Assembly: GCA_001683735.1 (NCBI GenBank) | Contig: LUGG01000015.1 | Location: forward strand, 124,001 to 188,000 | Length of the DNA stretch: 64,000 nt | Direction: 5' to 3' | DNA from: Grifola frondosa | Lineage: Eukaryota; Basidiomycota; Agaricomycetes; Polyporales; Grifolaceae | Program-made: the position numbers and the translations under genes | Notes under the pieces: generated by a model | The model's input: only the letters and a program-made list of their open reading frames with translations | Told to the model about the DNA's origin: nothing | Database searches by the model: none | Part shown: positions 1 through 12,219 of the stretch, piece by piece | How positions within the stretch are numbered: the first letter of the stretch is position 1 | Layout of the letters: each line of letters starts with the position of its first letter

Positions 1-844
1 TGCTCATACGAGATGTGCATCATGATTGGCCAACAATTGGTGTGCACTTGCGGGGCAAACCATTCTTTTCCTACATAACAGTATGCTCACGAGACACACC
101 AACACAAGGCCCAAAAACACTGTCTGAGCCAACGATAGAACTCCACGAATTTCCAATAGAATGCGACACATCACCACCATATCCTACGACACTAGACACC
201 ATTCTGATGCGTTTCCTGCGCGTCATATCTTCCACTTTTCCTACCGCCACAACTGTTATAGCGCGGCTGCCTTTTGCCCTGATTCCTTTCGCATTCTTGA
301 TGTTCATCCTTGTACAAGGATTGTCGACGAAGGGCTGGGTCGAGATCTTCGCTCACTGGTGGGCCGCTTGGGTAAACAGGACGGGCACGCTGGGTGCAGT
401 TGGTGGTATGGGATTTATCTCCTGCATGTTGTGTAATGTAAGTGTTTTTCATAATGATTCCGATTAACCGACGCAGCACTAATCGTTACATTTCTTATAT
501 TTTCCATGCAGTTTTGTGGAACCAATATAGGCGCAACAATCCTTCTTGCTCGTGTGCTACAGATATGGAGATCATCTGCTGCTTCGGGCGGCATGACCCT
601 CGATCCTCGCACCGTTGATGGCGCAATTTACGCACTTGCCCTAGGGTCGAACTTCGGTGCCTTCACGCTCACCTTCTGCGCATCTCTCGCGGGCTTGCTA
701 TGGCGCCAGATCCTTCATCAGAAGGGCATACATGTTCGCCCCAAGGAATTCCTCAGGCTGAATCTCCCCATATCATTCACCGCCATGCTGGTCTCCTCAG
801 GGATTCTCACCGCCCAAATTTTCATAGCGCACCGTCACAAATAG
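1..844 (+). CDS. ArsB/NhaD-type (citrate-transporter-like) permease, C-terminal part
   Basis: Partial gene whose 5' end lies outside the window. The frame is open from the left edge to an intron at 438-511 (GTAAGT...TGCAG) and continues from 512 to TAG at 842-844. The visible part holds a hydrophobic helix (PFALIPFAFLMFILVQGL), then FCGTNIGATILLARVL right after the intron, a glycine/asparagine-rich re-entrant-type segment of the sort seen in the second half of ArsB/NhaD and SLC13-like anion permeases, then two more membrane segments and a short basic tail. Such proteins move arsenite, citrate or other anions across a membrane; the substrate cannot be read here. Confidence is good for the superfamily and low for any specific transporter. 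Confidence 0.65.
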
Positions 845-916
845 CTCTAGATCTCCAATACAACAGTACTTAAACAAGAATGATACCGAGCATAATGAGT
901 AGGATATCCTCCAGCC

Positions 917-3900
917 TTACAGCCTCCAGTCGTTGAAGAAGTCGATGTCGTACCGAATGAAAGAGAGCATATAGTCAACGGTTGTACCACCCTCGTCCGC
1001 CTCATCTTCGTCTACAACCTGCTCTTCTTCCATGTCGATGGCCTCTTGGGGAACTAGCGTATCCAATTGCGACTCGTCCTCGGCCGGTCCTCCCTTGTCT
1101 TCGATTGGTATATTGACATTCCCATTCTCTGCACCTCCCTCCCAACCGAAGTCTGCCTCGTCGGCACCTTCCATGGCGACCTCCTCGCTAGCTGCAATAG
1201 CAGCCGCACGAGCATCTTCCGTATCCTCAAACTCACCGAGCGCCTTTGTCAAAGCCGTCTCGTCGGAGAAGAGAGTCCGCCAGTCGAACTCGCCCTTCTG
1301 GATGACCATGTCGTCCAAAGATCGTTTCGATTGGCTTTGCGGAGCAACGCCTCCTCGATGGTGTGCTCGGAGACGAACCGGTAAATGTGTACGTCGCGGA
1401 TTTGTCCGATGCGATGTGCCCTGACAAACGTAAATATAAAGTACACTCAGATATGGCGACTAGACGGTACCTGTCTTCACATTGTCGGTCCATTTGCGGA
1501 TTGAAGTCGCTGTCATAGAAAATTACCGTATCTGCGCCGGTAAGGCTAAAGAATTATCAATAAGACACATTTAGTGAACATCTCTGAATGGATGATACGA
1601 CATACTTGATGCCAACGCCGCCTGAACGCGACGAGGAAATGAAGCAGAATACTCTTGCGTCGGCGTTGAAACGTTCGGTGATGTACTGCCGGTCTTCGAT
1701 CTTGGTTGCACCGTCTAGCCGCAAGTATAAATATCCATGGAAGTTGAGGAAGATCTCCAAAATGTCGAGTATCCTAGTCATTTGAGTGAAAATGAGGATT
1801 CGATGACCGCCAGCCTTGCGCTCCCGCAGCAATTTGGCGAGCTCTTGAAGCTTGCCACAATCATACTGCAACAAAGAAGGATCCGGGAAGGCTATCTGGA
1901 GCTTGACACTGATACGATGAAGCACCGCATCGAAGTCCCGGTCTGGAAGGGCCTTGCTAATGCGGGTCTCGAGGCCAGAGAAAGCAATGCTAGGCAAATC
2001 TCGAGCAACAACGGAAGGCGTCACAAAGGCAAACCTATCGATTATTTCGGCCATATCTTCGGTACGCGCCGAGTACGACTTGATCATTGATCGTGCCCTC
2101 TCCGGAGTACTCAGATACTGCGTTCCTCCATCAAGGGCAGATCGCGGTCGCAGTGGCTGGTAAAATTGTGTGGCAACGGCCAACAATTCGGTACTGTATA
2201 TCGGCATATGGCTGCAACGGAGTCGATTCAAGTATCCAAGATGGGTGAACTTCGCTATTGTGTCGGCGCGTTGCTGGAAAGCACGATATCTTCTGTAGCC
2301 ATCGATACTTCGCATGTCGGCTGGTGGCGGTTCTCCCGGCAACTCGGTGATCATAGGGAGGTAGGGGGTCCCATCCAGGCGACGTGTTTCTGATGCTGCA
2401 ATCAAAGGCGTGTCTTGACGATGAGAGAATCGCAAACCCAGGAGATCCAAGTTCAAACAATGCTCGTCGTGGACGGTTAGTAGCCGACGCCGAATGAGAA
2501 GCTCCTTGATTTCGTAGTCGGCGATCGCCGATCTGTCCATTGCGAAGGACGTCACGATAGGCCTGACTTCAAATAAATTGGGGTGGTTGACTACCTTCCT
2601 CAGCTGCATGAGGATATTGGCTATTTTCTGGTACACTCCGGATTGGAGATCATGTCTTGTGTCCGCACGAGCCATGAACTCGTCATATAGGAAACGTTGC
2701 CGTTTCGAGAGAGGACACATCACCAGGTGTTCAAATTTCTGTGGAAGCTCCTTCTCAACGTCACGTTTCAGCCGTCTGAGGAGATACGGTCTAAGAACGG
2801 TGTGCAGCTTTGAAACGCGTTGCTGAGTTTCCTCGTCTATGGTGCCCATCTCTATCGCTTTCTCAAGGGGATCTAATCGAACAACCATCAGATATCAACT
2901 AGTGTGAACAGCAAATGCACGCACTAGCAAACCATTCGCCAAATTCTTTCAAGTTGGCAAAATTGGTACCAGACATCAGAAACTGTAACAACGCCCATAA
3001 CTCAGTGAGGTTGTTCTGCAGGGGCGTGCCAGTGAGAAGAAGTCGACGGAACGAGCGGAACATCAAAAGTATATTCCATCGCTGCGACTTGAAGTTCTTG
3101 ATCATGTGAGCTTCGTCGAGAATCATGTAGTACCAAGGCTTCCGCTTGAAGACATGGGCATCACGACTAGCTAGAGCGTACGAGGTGACACAGACGTTGA
3201 AGTGGTATTTGTCGTTCCACCCATGGCGCAACTCCTTCCGCCGCCTTGGTATTCCCGTGATAGCTCAAAACTTTGAATCCGGGAAGGAACTTCTTGAACT
3301 CCATCTCCCAGTTAAGGAGAACACTGGTAGGGACGATGATCAAGTGTGGACCCCATATACCACGGTCACAAGCGAGATGCGCCAACAAAGCAATTGTCTG
3401 AATGGTCTTGCTATAAATCATTTATTAGACACGATGATAACATCAACAAAACATGTACATACCCGAGACCCATCTCATCGGCCAATATACCATTTAGATT
3501 GCTGGCATGAATGCTGGCGAGCCATTCAAGGCCAGCTTGCTGGTACGGACGGAGAGTTCCTCGCAGAAGTAAGGGAGCCTTTACTTTCGCTTGCGGGTCC
3601 CAATCTATCGGAGCAACAGCATATGGTCGGAGGTACAATGGAATGGAATCATGCTCTTCAACGTCGTCTTCCACAGCGCCATCTTGAGTAGCATTCTCGT
3701 TTTCTTCCTGCCTCTCGGCGGGGACTGAAGAAGGCGCGATATCCATGGCATCGGTGGCAAAGGATTTTTCGCCACCAACAATCTCAGTCACGCTCTGTTC
3801 TACAACCGTCGGGGCTGGAGAAGCGGAGCGCGTGGATGTCTGCTGACTTGCATCCAATTCGTGTTGAGACTCTGCGTATACCGCTGCCTTTGTAACCACA

Positions 3901-6591
3901 GCCACAGTTTCCGTGCCCACCCTGTCCACGTCGCTACTACAATCGAGATCCATAGCCGATCCTCCAGAAGAATGCAGGGAGACGGGGCCAGCACTTTCGC
4001 TGGCGTCTTCGTCGACTGGAGTATCAGGGTATTCCAAAGTGATATTCTCAACGAATTCGGCGACGACCCCTGCGCTTTCGGGAACATAGAACGAGTTTGA
4101 AGACGGTGACAATAGAGAATGCGAGGATGAGTTGGAAGCACTTCGATGGGGTTTGTCGAGGGTCATATTGATATCCATTGCGTATTGCGAGTTAATGTGA
4201 TCAGGAAATGGACTGGGCGAATTTACTCGAGGTCCGCCTAGTATGTCCTCACCACTGACTGCGCTTTCGCTATGCATTTCGAATTCATCGTTTGGACCGG
4301 GGGTAGCAAGGTCTTCGGGAATACTCGGCTCTGCACTACTTGCTATAGATTCTTCTGCATAGCGAGGTATGTCAGTGTTCCCGAGGAGGATAGTAAGATC
4401 TCCATCTTCCGCGTTACTCTCGGAGCTCCCTTGTTCATCCTCGTCGCTTCGTTCTTCTACTTCGGAAGAGTCCGAATAGTCAAATCCAGGAGAAAGGGAA
4501 GTTAGATGTCTAGACGTTATTATTGACGGATTGCTTGAGCCACTCCGAGACAGTGCAAATTCAGCTCTACTCAGATCGAGCTGTTGCGCTTCAAGAATCT
4601 GACCAGACTGGTCAAGAATAGCGTCGAGGTGTTCGTGGCCCCTTCTGCGCTCCTCTGCCTCGCGTTCTCGTCGTTCTTGCTCGCGGATATGCTATTCCAA
4701 GATTCTCAGTATTCTACGCGGAACATTGACATAAGGCGCAAACTCACAAAAACGGCCTTCTTCCACTCCGTAATTACCATCTTCATCGTAGCCCTTGCGA
4801 GTGCTCGTAGCCGCTTTTCCTCCTGCATCTTCACCTTGTCTTCGCGAGCAGCCTGACCGTCCCAATACACGCGCACCTTGCTCGCCACGTTCGCGGCCAT
4901 CTGAAGGTCGCAGCTGGTCTGTGCCTTGGCGCGTGCCTCGACCTCACGGACTACATGAGACCAGACGTCCCCAGGTGGCAATTCTCCTGCTTGGCTTGAA
5001 GGGTCGCCTTGTAGCCTGCCCTGTCGTCGCAGCGCATCGACGCGGTAGAAAAAAGCAGCACGCTCCGTAATTGTCCTTTCCAGACCTTGAGAGTCAACAT
5101 CTTGGAAGGTAGCGGATGATAACAGTGCGCCAAGAGATCCTCCATATTGCGACTGCGGAAGCCTTTGATCCGGACGGGATAATATTGGAGGTGGACGTCG
5201 AACTATCAGCTTGACGCGTTTAACGCTAGGCTTCGAAGGCGATTCAAGAAATGCAGGGGGACTTCGGGTAGTTGTACTGTACGACGGGATGAGCGGCGCG
5301 TGTGCGTAGCAGAGATGGACTCTGAGATGGAGACGTCAGCAGCTGTCTCCAAACGGATTGCTTGACGGCTCCCGCTGATGCTCTCCATACGGGATGCGGG
5401 TGGTTCAACTTTGCGTTTCTTGCGTGGAGAAAAGAGCGGAATTCCATTAGCGAGCGAGCCAGCGGCATCCTCGACACGGTGCTTGTATCGGCGAGCATCC
5501 GATAGGTCTCCGGCTGTAGCAACAGAGGGAGCTACATGGGATGGTCTCGAAGTCGCCTGAGCGGACGCTTTTCCTTTTCCTTTGTCCTTTCGAAGCGATG
5601 CTACGTGCGCGCCAATCGATCCATTGGCGTTAACAGCCTTATCCTTTTCTTTAAACCGCGAGTCTGTAACAGCATCCTGATGTATGATTTCGGGACTCTC
5701 ATTGATGGGCTTCTTCAGTTTCTTGACCTTAGGCGTCGTAGGAGCCGCGAATGAGGAGCTCTTGAGCGACTGTAGTCGCTCAATGTGTGCCCTGCGGGTA
5801 CGACGGGAAGGACCGGCTTCAGTGGAGCGATCGACGAGATCATACTTTGATTGATACTACGAAACAAGGGATTAATAACAGCATTTCGGGAATGGCGCAA
5901 AAATGCTGGGGCTGCATTTCAAGCGAGTGTTAATTCCATGGTGGCCCGAATAGTTTCCAGAGAGAACACGAGCCCCAGAAAAAAATGCGTCCCCCAGGTT
6001 TTGAATAACTACACGGGCAAACAGAAAGACATACCTCTTGGAACACAGCGGACTTGTCTTCTTTTGCAACCTGCAGTGGCATGACTAAGAAGTTCGAATT
6101 CGCAGTAGAAACGCCACACATACCTTTGGATCGTAAGAGAGCAAGGTTACAAACTGTTCCATGTGGAATGCTTCACGCACCTGCAAAAGGTTAGAGAAGA
6201 AGGCACAAACAGCGAACTCACGTACGAGACTGTCATGTCTACCGAAAACATTGTCCAACTCGGTTTGTCGCTGCTGTACCCATTTCGCCCGTTCGTCCTC
6301 CAGTCGCCCCTCAGACATGATAGGTGCTTCCTTTCGTCCCGACATACCGCTTTTCCGGCGTCGGGAGGAACCTGAGCCTCCCGCAATACCGGATTCAACT
6401 CGACCGTTCGCCGCCGAACTCCTACTACCGTTCGCAGAGACCGTGTTTCCAGCCAAACTACCGCTCACTGCTACTCCACCACGCTCCTTTCCCGCAACGG
6501 AGGATTCTGCACGCAGACGCTTTCGATCACCGGCTCCCACAGTATCCGCCGTATATTCTTCCATGCCAGGCAGGACCGCCCAGGAGCTCAT
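917..6591 (-). CDS. SWR1: SWR1-type chromatin-remodelling ATPase (H2A.Z exchange)
   Basis: Catalytic subunit of the SWR1 complex, which exchanges nucleosomal H2A for H2A.Z. Ten exons on the minus strand, with introns at 6181-6225, 6071-6123, 5857-6034, 5231-5277, 4692-4747, 3411-3462, 2873-2924, 1546-1605 and 1421-1470; spliced length about 1,693 aa. In order: N-terminal part with [13 protein letters not shown]; a basic region with the NLS-like [15 protein letters not shown]; an HSA domain (EVEARAKAQ...ITEWKKAVF); a long acidic Ser-rich spacer; then the split Snf2 ATPase with DEMGLGKT (Walker A, across an intron), LDEAHMIKN (DEAH box), [24 protein letters not shown] and RAHRIGQ. The HSA domain and long insert separate SWR1 from INO80 and other Snf2 ATPases. 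Two single-base frame breaks are visible, an extra base near 3238-3250 and a missing base near 1322-1333; they cancel in total length. Start ATG 6591-6589. Confidence 0.93.
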
Positions 6592-8059
6592 GATCCTTGT
6601 TCATATGCGGCACGTCGTACGCGCGTGAGAGTCGAGGCGTAGGTAGTTGATCTCCACAGATACAGCACGGTTCGACGAGATTTTTGGACTAGGGGGTATA
6701 GAGGAGAATATGATGGACAGAAATGAAGATATGAGCAAGCAGCGAACACCGCGTCGTCGGTGTATACGATCGAAGAGGTCGCCAGTCCATTTCGCGAAAT
6801 CCAGGAGGACTGTTTGTTCGAAACAAATATGACACCATTAGCAATAAGCTTAAGTTATATAACATTAATATCAAGTTATCGTAATTTGTACGATATCTTA
6901 TACTCCTCCTAGCCTATCCAGGTTCAGCTGTTCGATACTGGCTTCAGGCTCCACGTCGTTGTGATAGCCAACATCGGCGCTGGTAAAGGCTCTTTCTGTA
7001 TTAAAATCCCGACCACTTCCTGGCCAGACAACACTAACAGCCACATCAGCACTGAGTTGAGCTTGACCACTGCTTGACCCATCTGAGTCTAAGGTTACTA
7101 ATTTTAGAGTCTCATGTTATAGAACCGTAGGTTGGTGTATGCAAATGCAATATCCGTCCGTGAATCAATTGCTTCTATCAACAACATACAGGACAGCAGT
7201 GCGTCAGCCTTTCCTACAGTGATAATTCCCCGCTTCTGTGCGTTGTAAAGGACATCAATATATCCACAACGCTTGTAACAATTATGAGATCGGTCTTTCA
7301 TGGAAATTCACCTTAAGAATCGGAATTTTAACGCTGGACCTCTGTGAGCATTCCAAGGCGCTCGAATCTGGAGACAGTGTGGATGAAGAGACACGCAGTC
7401 AATTGCCGTCACAGCCCACCGATCCATGCGGAGGCGCCATGCTAGTTGGAGGTGTGGCTCGCAGAGTGAGATACCGCGTCTTCATCGGATCGGTCGAAAC
7501 CGCGAATGCGACGGCCTCTGCGTCGGCATCGGATCCTGTGCCGCTCATAGTATGGCCGTTGGGGGTGGAAAGGGATTTTGAGTGTTGCCACCCTAACGGA
7601 TAGCATGGCTAGCTCTGTTTATATCCGTAGCTCACACATGGAGCCCTGCAGCGGATTGGATAAATGTTACGGTATGAGAATGATCCAACGTCCTAAAATA
7701 AAGGTGGCAGTCAGTTATGCATATTTCATCACGGCCACAAATTGCAATCACCTTGAGTTGCGAAGGTCGGAGCGCATCGCGCGGGCAGCTCCTCTGCAGC
7801 CACCAGTTGAGCACGTTTTGTCGCGGTACCGGTGCGGGAAGTGGCGCAGAGACATCTCATCGTCTCAAGTCCGAGACATCGTGTCACCTCACCTCCAACA
7901 CCAAGTCGCTACTGATTCTGAACCTCGTCTGCAAATGCACGAGCAATATATAACAAGAGGATCGCGAAGACATTCCTCACCTCGAGCAAGTCGTCCACCT
8001 ACTGCACACTCACTTCTACAACGAACCTCATTCTCAATTTGCTTAACAAATCCACAATA
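6592..8059. other. Intergenic, no supported gene
   Basis: Lies between the SWR1 start and the small acidic gene at 8060. Only short overlapping open stretches without domain-like content occur, for example one of about 120 codons at 7238-7603 that begins and ends abruptly. The stretch next to 6591 should contain the SWR1 promoter and 5' UTR, but I see no convincing TATA element. Confidence 0.5.
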
Positions 8060-8326
8060 ATGTCCAATATGTCTAATATCGACCACAACCACGATGACTG
8101 GGTAGTCGATGCGCTCGATATCAAGCGTGTCGAATCTCCGTCGCCCAACGAACATGTGGAACCATCCCCGGCGTGCCATGGCAACGTCCTTGGGCTCACC
8201 ATCGACGACAACGCGCAGGGTATGGGCGTATCTGATGAGGACATCTCGTCCCCAAGCACCCCATCCTCTGGGAGGAATACCCCCACGGACACGGTAGAAA
8301 CAAGCAACGACAAATCCATTGTGTAG
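8060..8326 (+). CDS. Small acidic protein, family of three copies in this window
   Basis: An 88-aa single-exon reading frame with ATG at 8060 and TAG at 8324-8326. It begins MSNIDHNHDDWVVDALD after a short leader and continues with an acidic, Ser/Pro-rich stretch holding several SP/TP sites (SPSP, STPSS, NTPTD). The opening pattern, a hydrophobic residue, H-D/N-D, VV and K at fixed spacing, recurs at the start of the open frames at 8996(+) and 25782(-), so I treat the three as one family. No known domain is recognised. A 206-codon open frame on the opposite strand looks like a shadow. Function unknown. Confidence 0.5.
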   Translation: MSNMSNIDHNHDDWVVDALDIKRVESPSPNEHVEPSPACHGNVLGLTIDDNAQGMGVSDEDISSPSTPSSGRNTPTDTVETSNDKSIV

Positions 8327-8995
8327 AATCGGTCGAAGAACGAAGGGCAGATGGCGGTGGGATGGAGAGGAAAGCAGGAGACGAGCAGCAACATCAGATT
8401 TGCGAGACACTGGGAGACCCCGTGGCAGTGGTGCAGGAGATAGTGATTTTGGAAGGGAGCTCATTTGAGATGGAAAGAAACATTCATGTAGCCTAGCCGA
8501 TGTAGCCATAGATTCTTGATCGCCAGTGAATTTTTGATTTTGTCATTGCACCGAGCTCATCGTTACACAAGTCATGCCTAGCGGCCAGTTCGCCTGTTAC
8601 AATCCAATGTCTTGGGCGAGTACGCACACGAATGTAGGGCGCAACTATGTCAACTAATATCAAAATCAAGATGCATGAGATATCAAGCCTAAGTTCCTAC
8701 CAAATCAACACTTTCAGGCCGCTGAGTCTGATGGAATTGCTTCTTATCAATGATTAGTATACGTAGTACCTCAAGAACATCACTGGTGCCGTGACATCTC
8801 GCCATAGCAGCCGCAAGACAACTTCCGGCCTGCCTTAGAAGATAACAATATTGTAAGAGATCACAAGTGAAATACAAAAGCGTATGACAAACGAGACATG
8901 TCCTCACCTCGGGAAGTCCTCCCCTCGTCTCGCACACCTAGGATCTACTTACTCGTCTGACACGCACCCAATCCTCACACTCATTCCAAGTTACA

Positions 8996-9553
8996 ATGTC
9001 CCTCATCGACCGTGGTCACGACGCCATGCTTGTCAATGCCCCCGGCATGAAGCACCTGCAGTGTCTGCAGACGGAGAGCGATAATTTCGCTCGTCACGAT
9101 TCAGACACGAGAACCCCATATATACCGACTCTCAGGAGTCTTCACGTGGCCACGCGCTTCATCGACCGGCCCCACGATGCGATGGTCGTGATTTCCCCAA
9201 AGACGATGCGGGCGGACCTCTCTCCTACGATTCAGACGAGGGCGAGCTCAGCGACGACGCGTCAGACCATCTCCTGCCGCTCACACTGGGCGCGAGTCAT
9301 GGCCGTTCTACCGTGTGCGGCGCGGGGCCGGAGAAAGGTTCTTCACCGGATCACTTCCTTGGGTCGGAGACCACACCAGAAGATAGATGGGAAGCGCGGG
9401 GAGGACAAAAAACGCGGAAGTTTCGAGGTTTCAAAATTCTATGTTCTCGCCGGGACATCGTATTCAGGAGCAAGCATCATGAGCAGGAGCAGTGGTCATC
9501 ACACATGTACATGTGGGACAAAAGACTGGATCTTCATTGGGGTAATATTGTAG
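8996..9553 (+). CDS. Second member of the small acidic family, frame switches midway
   Basis: ATG at 8996 opens a frame beginning MSLIDRGHDAMLVNAPG and carrying a second copy of the same pattern (IDRPHDAMVV) about 60 residues on. From about 9200 a different frame (+2) becomes the protein-like one: it is acidic (YDSDEGELSDDASDH) and then basic (KFRGFKILCSRRD), running to about 9700. The inverted copy at 25.1-25.8 kb shows the same switch at the same place, so a splice or an old shared frameshift is more likely than a random error. About 90 bp upstream of the ATG is nearly identical in the two copies. Function unknown; exact exon structure unresolved. Confidence 0.4.
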   Translation: MSLIDRGHDAMLVNAPGMKHLQCLQTESDNFARHDSDTRTPYIPTLRSLHVATRFIDRPHDAMVVISPKTMRADLSPTIQTRASSATTRQTISCRSHWARVMAVLPCAARGRRKVLHRITSLGRRPHQKIDGKRGEDKKRGSFEVSKFYVLAGTSYSGASIMSRSSGHHTCTCGTKDWIFIGVIL

Positions 9554-9783
9554 GAGACGGGTGGGACAAGGAGGCCAGAAGGATGAAGATCGCGCTCGAG
9601 CCTAATTTATTATATTTATTTATATTATCGATATTTATTCCACTAGAAGACCCAATGCCGTACGTATTTATTTACATTAATATTGCTATCTATTCAATGT
9701 AGAAAACCCCATGCCACACGTATACTTTCCGACCGCCATGCTGAGAGTAGTGCTATCTGCGATTCTGCTTAACCGTCCGCATC

Positions 9784-9927
9784 ATGTCCGAGACTTCACA
9801 ATACAAACGCTCAAAAACGGGCAAAGCGTCCCTGAAGGACGAGGTTCTGCTCGCTGCAAAAGCGGCTAAAGAGTCGCTACCAGGACGGAAAGAAACAGTG
9901 CAAACTTTGAGTTTGGGAACTCCGTGA
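9784..9927 (+). CDS. Possible 47-aa small protein or first exon
   Basis: Short frame with ATG at 9784 and TGA at 9925-9927. It encodes a Lys/Ser/Ala-rich peptide starting MSETSQYKRSKTGKAS, with a composition typical of a fungal N-terminus. Another open stretch starting GLPIKYIPLSAISKGKQKA lies at about 10108-10300 on the same strand and could be a later exon, but I cannot connect them with confident splice sites. It could equally be chance or a gene remnant. Confidence 0.25.
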   Translation: MSETSQYKRSKTGKASLKDEVLLAAKAAKESLPGRKETVQTLSLGTP

Positions 9928-11148
9928 AGCTCTTCCGGTCTGGAACAATACAGTCAATGAACGTGGTTCGCTTGGGCTATTCCTTTGATGTGACCTCCTT
10001 GATATTTGTCTTTCGTCCCGGGAAGATGCGCCATAAGCTTTCAGTGAGCCCTTCCCTTTATCCTCTCATGTCTTAAGCCCAAAGTACACGCAGAGAGTCA
10101 ATGCAGGGCTGCCGATCAAATACATACCACTTTCTGCGATCTCCAAAGGAAAGCAAAAAGCACTGGATGCCCGCTCTTCGCCGCCCGACTTTTCGAAGCC
10201 CAGCATCTGGCCGTGCAAGCGAATCCCCATCCCTCTAAGGCGAGCGGTGTTCCGCAATCTAGTCTGCACGCGTATTCGGCCGAGTGCTCCCCTGCCTTAA
10301 CTCTCTACTGCTGTTGATATAGTCTCTGCGCTGCCGACATGCTGTACAAAGAGGTGGGGAACTTGACGAGTGTGTCCAGGAAGCCTTCTCGTCATTCTGT
10401 CATCTTGAAGACTTTTCTGAGATTCACGGCGGCGTGTTGTTGAACGAATGTTGTGGCTTGACGCTGGGCACGATCATCACTTGCAGGTTGATTCGTGGTG
10501 GTCAACTTTCACGGCAGCTTCATCGGGTCAATGTATCGCCGCCTATGTTTTATTTCTTATGACCTCTCGTACGAAGTACTTACTCCTTTTATGTCACTAT
10601 TGCTGTAGTATGCATCTTTGCCAATTATATGTACTCTGCCAATTGATGTCGATCACAAGTTTCCAATCGAGATCTTCATCTTACAGAGCCACATCTTGGT
10701 TTACCACACAACACCGGCCAAAACATTGTTTAGTATCGATTTTCAATATATGTAGAGCCACATCAACAAGCAGTAGATAGTAATTCAAATATAGTATAGC
10801 TTTATAGAAACAAGAGGTCTAAATCATGATGCAATCGAGTACACAAGGATGTGGGGAACCAATTATTTATCAGTGAGCAGGGAGGAGGCCCCGCGCAGCA
10901 GAGCAATCACAATATTAGTGGCAGCAAGAGCAGCGAGAGTCAAATCCTACATATAACGACGGTGGACCGGGATGATACAATACTGTGACAAGAAAGGATA
11001 CGTGTACAACAGCCATCAGGCGCTAGCGGTACACGCGCATGCATGCGGACGGACAAACAAGCGAGAGTGAGTGTAGAGACAATGAAGCAGGCATGTGGGG
11101 GGACGAGCAAGGCAAGATGCAAGAATCGGAGGGCACGCATCGACCGTG
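9928..11148. other. Intergenic, weak coding signal only
   Basis: No recognisable gene. The stretch at 10108-10300 (see the entry at 9784) is the only part with protein-like composition. The end near 11148 is probably 3' UTR of the minus-strand gene that stops there. Confidence 0.4.
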
Positions 11149-12219
11149 TCACCGGCTGGGGGAGAGCAGCCCCGCGAGCCCGCGCGCGAACGAGGCGCTG
11201 CGCGTGGAGATGTTCAGCCTCGGCCGCGGTGTGCTCGGGGGCGCGGGCGTCGGGAAGAAGTGCACGGACTCGCTGGGGTCGGGCGGCGCGCGTCCGAAGA
11301 GGCGCGCGAGCTCCACCTCCGCCTTGAGGGAGTATGGAGATCGTACTGGGGGCTGCAGGGCGGCGGATGAGATGAGAGCGAGAGAGGGACAGATGATGAA
11401 GGGACACTCACCAGGGCGACGTGCTTGATCGTGTCCGAGTCTGCGCTGGCGACGCTGGGCTGCGAGAATGCGTCGCGCGTGAGCGAGACGTACTTCCTCG
11501 CGTGGGGATCTACGTCCGAGTCCGCCTCCGAGTCCGAGTCTGATTCGCTCTCGCTGTCCCACCGAGACTCGGCGTCTGAACTGTCCGGCGAGCTCGAGAA
11601 GGCGAGGGGGGATGCGACGCGGAGCGTGTATGCTTGCGGACGGGCGTCGTGCACTGCACGGCGATAGCACAAGTCCGCGAATGCATCGAGCGGGAAGCGG
11701 AGGAGCTGCGCGTCGAGCGCAGCCAGGCACGATGTGTCGAGTGCGATGGGAGAGTATGCGGGTTGCCATGTAGTGCGAACATCCGGCTTGCACTTAGACT
11801 CTTCGCGATCGTCCGGATCGCATTTGGCTTTTACTACGCACTCTTCTTCATGCTCGGGCTCGCAGTCGGAGACGGAGTCAGAGTCGGAGTCGCAGCCGAG
11901 GTCAAGCTCAGATGAGAGGTCATGGTCGTGCAGCGTAGCATCGTCGTCATCATCATCGTCGTCGTCCCAATGAGAAGGCTCGGCGGACGCATGGGCGCTC
12001 CAAAGCGGAATATCGTCGAAGGCGGGAGTAGAGCGCGGATGCGCGGAGGTCGACGTCGTCCACTGTAATTGGTGACTCCTCGAGCCACGCAGGGAAAGGC
12101 TGCAGCGCGGGGGAGAAGGGGAGAACATGTTCAAGCTCGTTAATTCGAGATCACGGAAGAAATAAGCCATGGCTTACGTCAAGAGGCGGTGCCACAGATG
12201 CGAAAGACGAGTGGTCCAT
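11149..12219 (-). CDS. Unrecognised Ser/Asp-rich acidic protein
   Basis: Three-exon model. Exon 1 is 12219-12178 (starts MDHSSFASVAPPLD), intron 12100-12177 (GTAAGC...CTGCAG); exon 2 is 12099-11412; intron 11353-11411 (GTGAGT...CTGCAG); exon 3 is 11352-11149. Exon 2 begins PFPAWLEESPITVDDVDL and later holds a nine-Asp run, a long Ser-Asp/Ser-Glu stretch and the C-terminal motif VRSPYSLKAEVELARLFG. Two frames are needed inside exon 2, and dropping one C from the run at 12021-12027 joins them; total length then fits 310 codons plus stop. An alternative start at 12170 inside the first intron avoids the break but loses the well-formed exon 1. No domain recognised. The acidic serine runs suggest a disordered, casein-kinase-2-type phosphoprotein (inference). 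Confidence 0.55.

Noticed and set aside
3146..3691. 181-codon plus-strand frame
   Set aside because: Antisense to SWR1 ATPase exons with clear Snf2 motifs on the other strand.
4272..4505. Short hydrophobic plus-strand frame
   Set aside because: Antisense of the SWR1 acidic spacer; acidic codons read backwards give hydrophobic residues.
7889..8509. 206-codon minus-strand frame
   Set aside because: Overlaps the small acidic gene at 8060, whose plus-strand family pattern is better supported; the composition looks like antisense translation.
11214..12170. 318-codon single-exon model
   Set aside because: Its start lies inside a canonical intron and its end runs through a second intron; the spliced model gives better termini.
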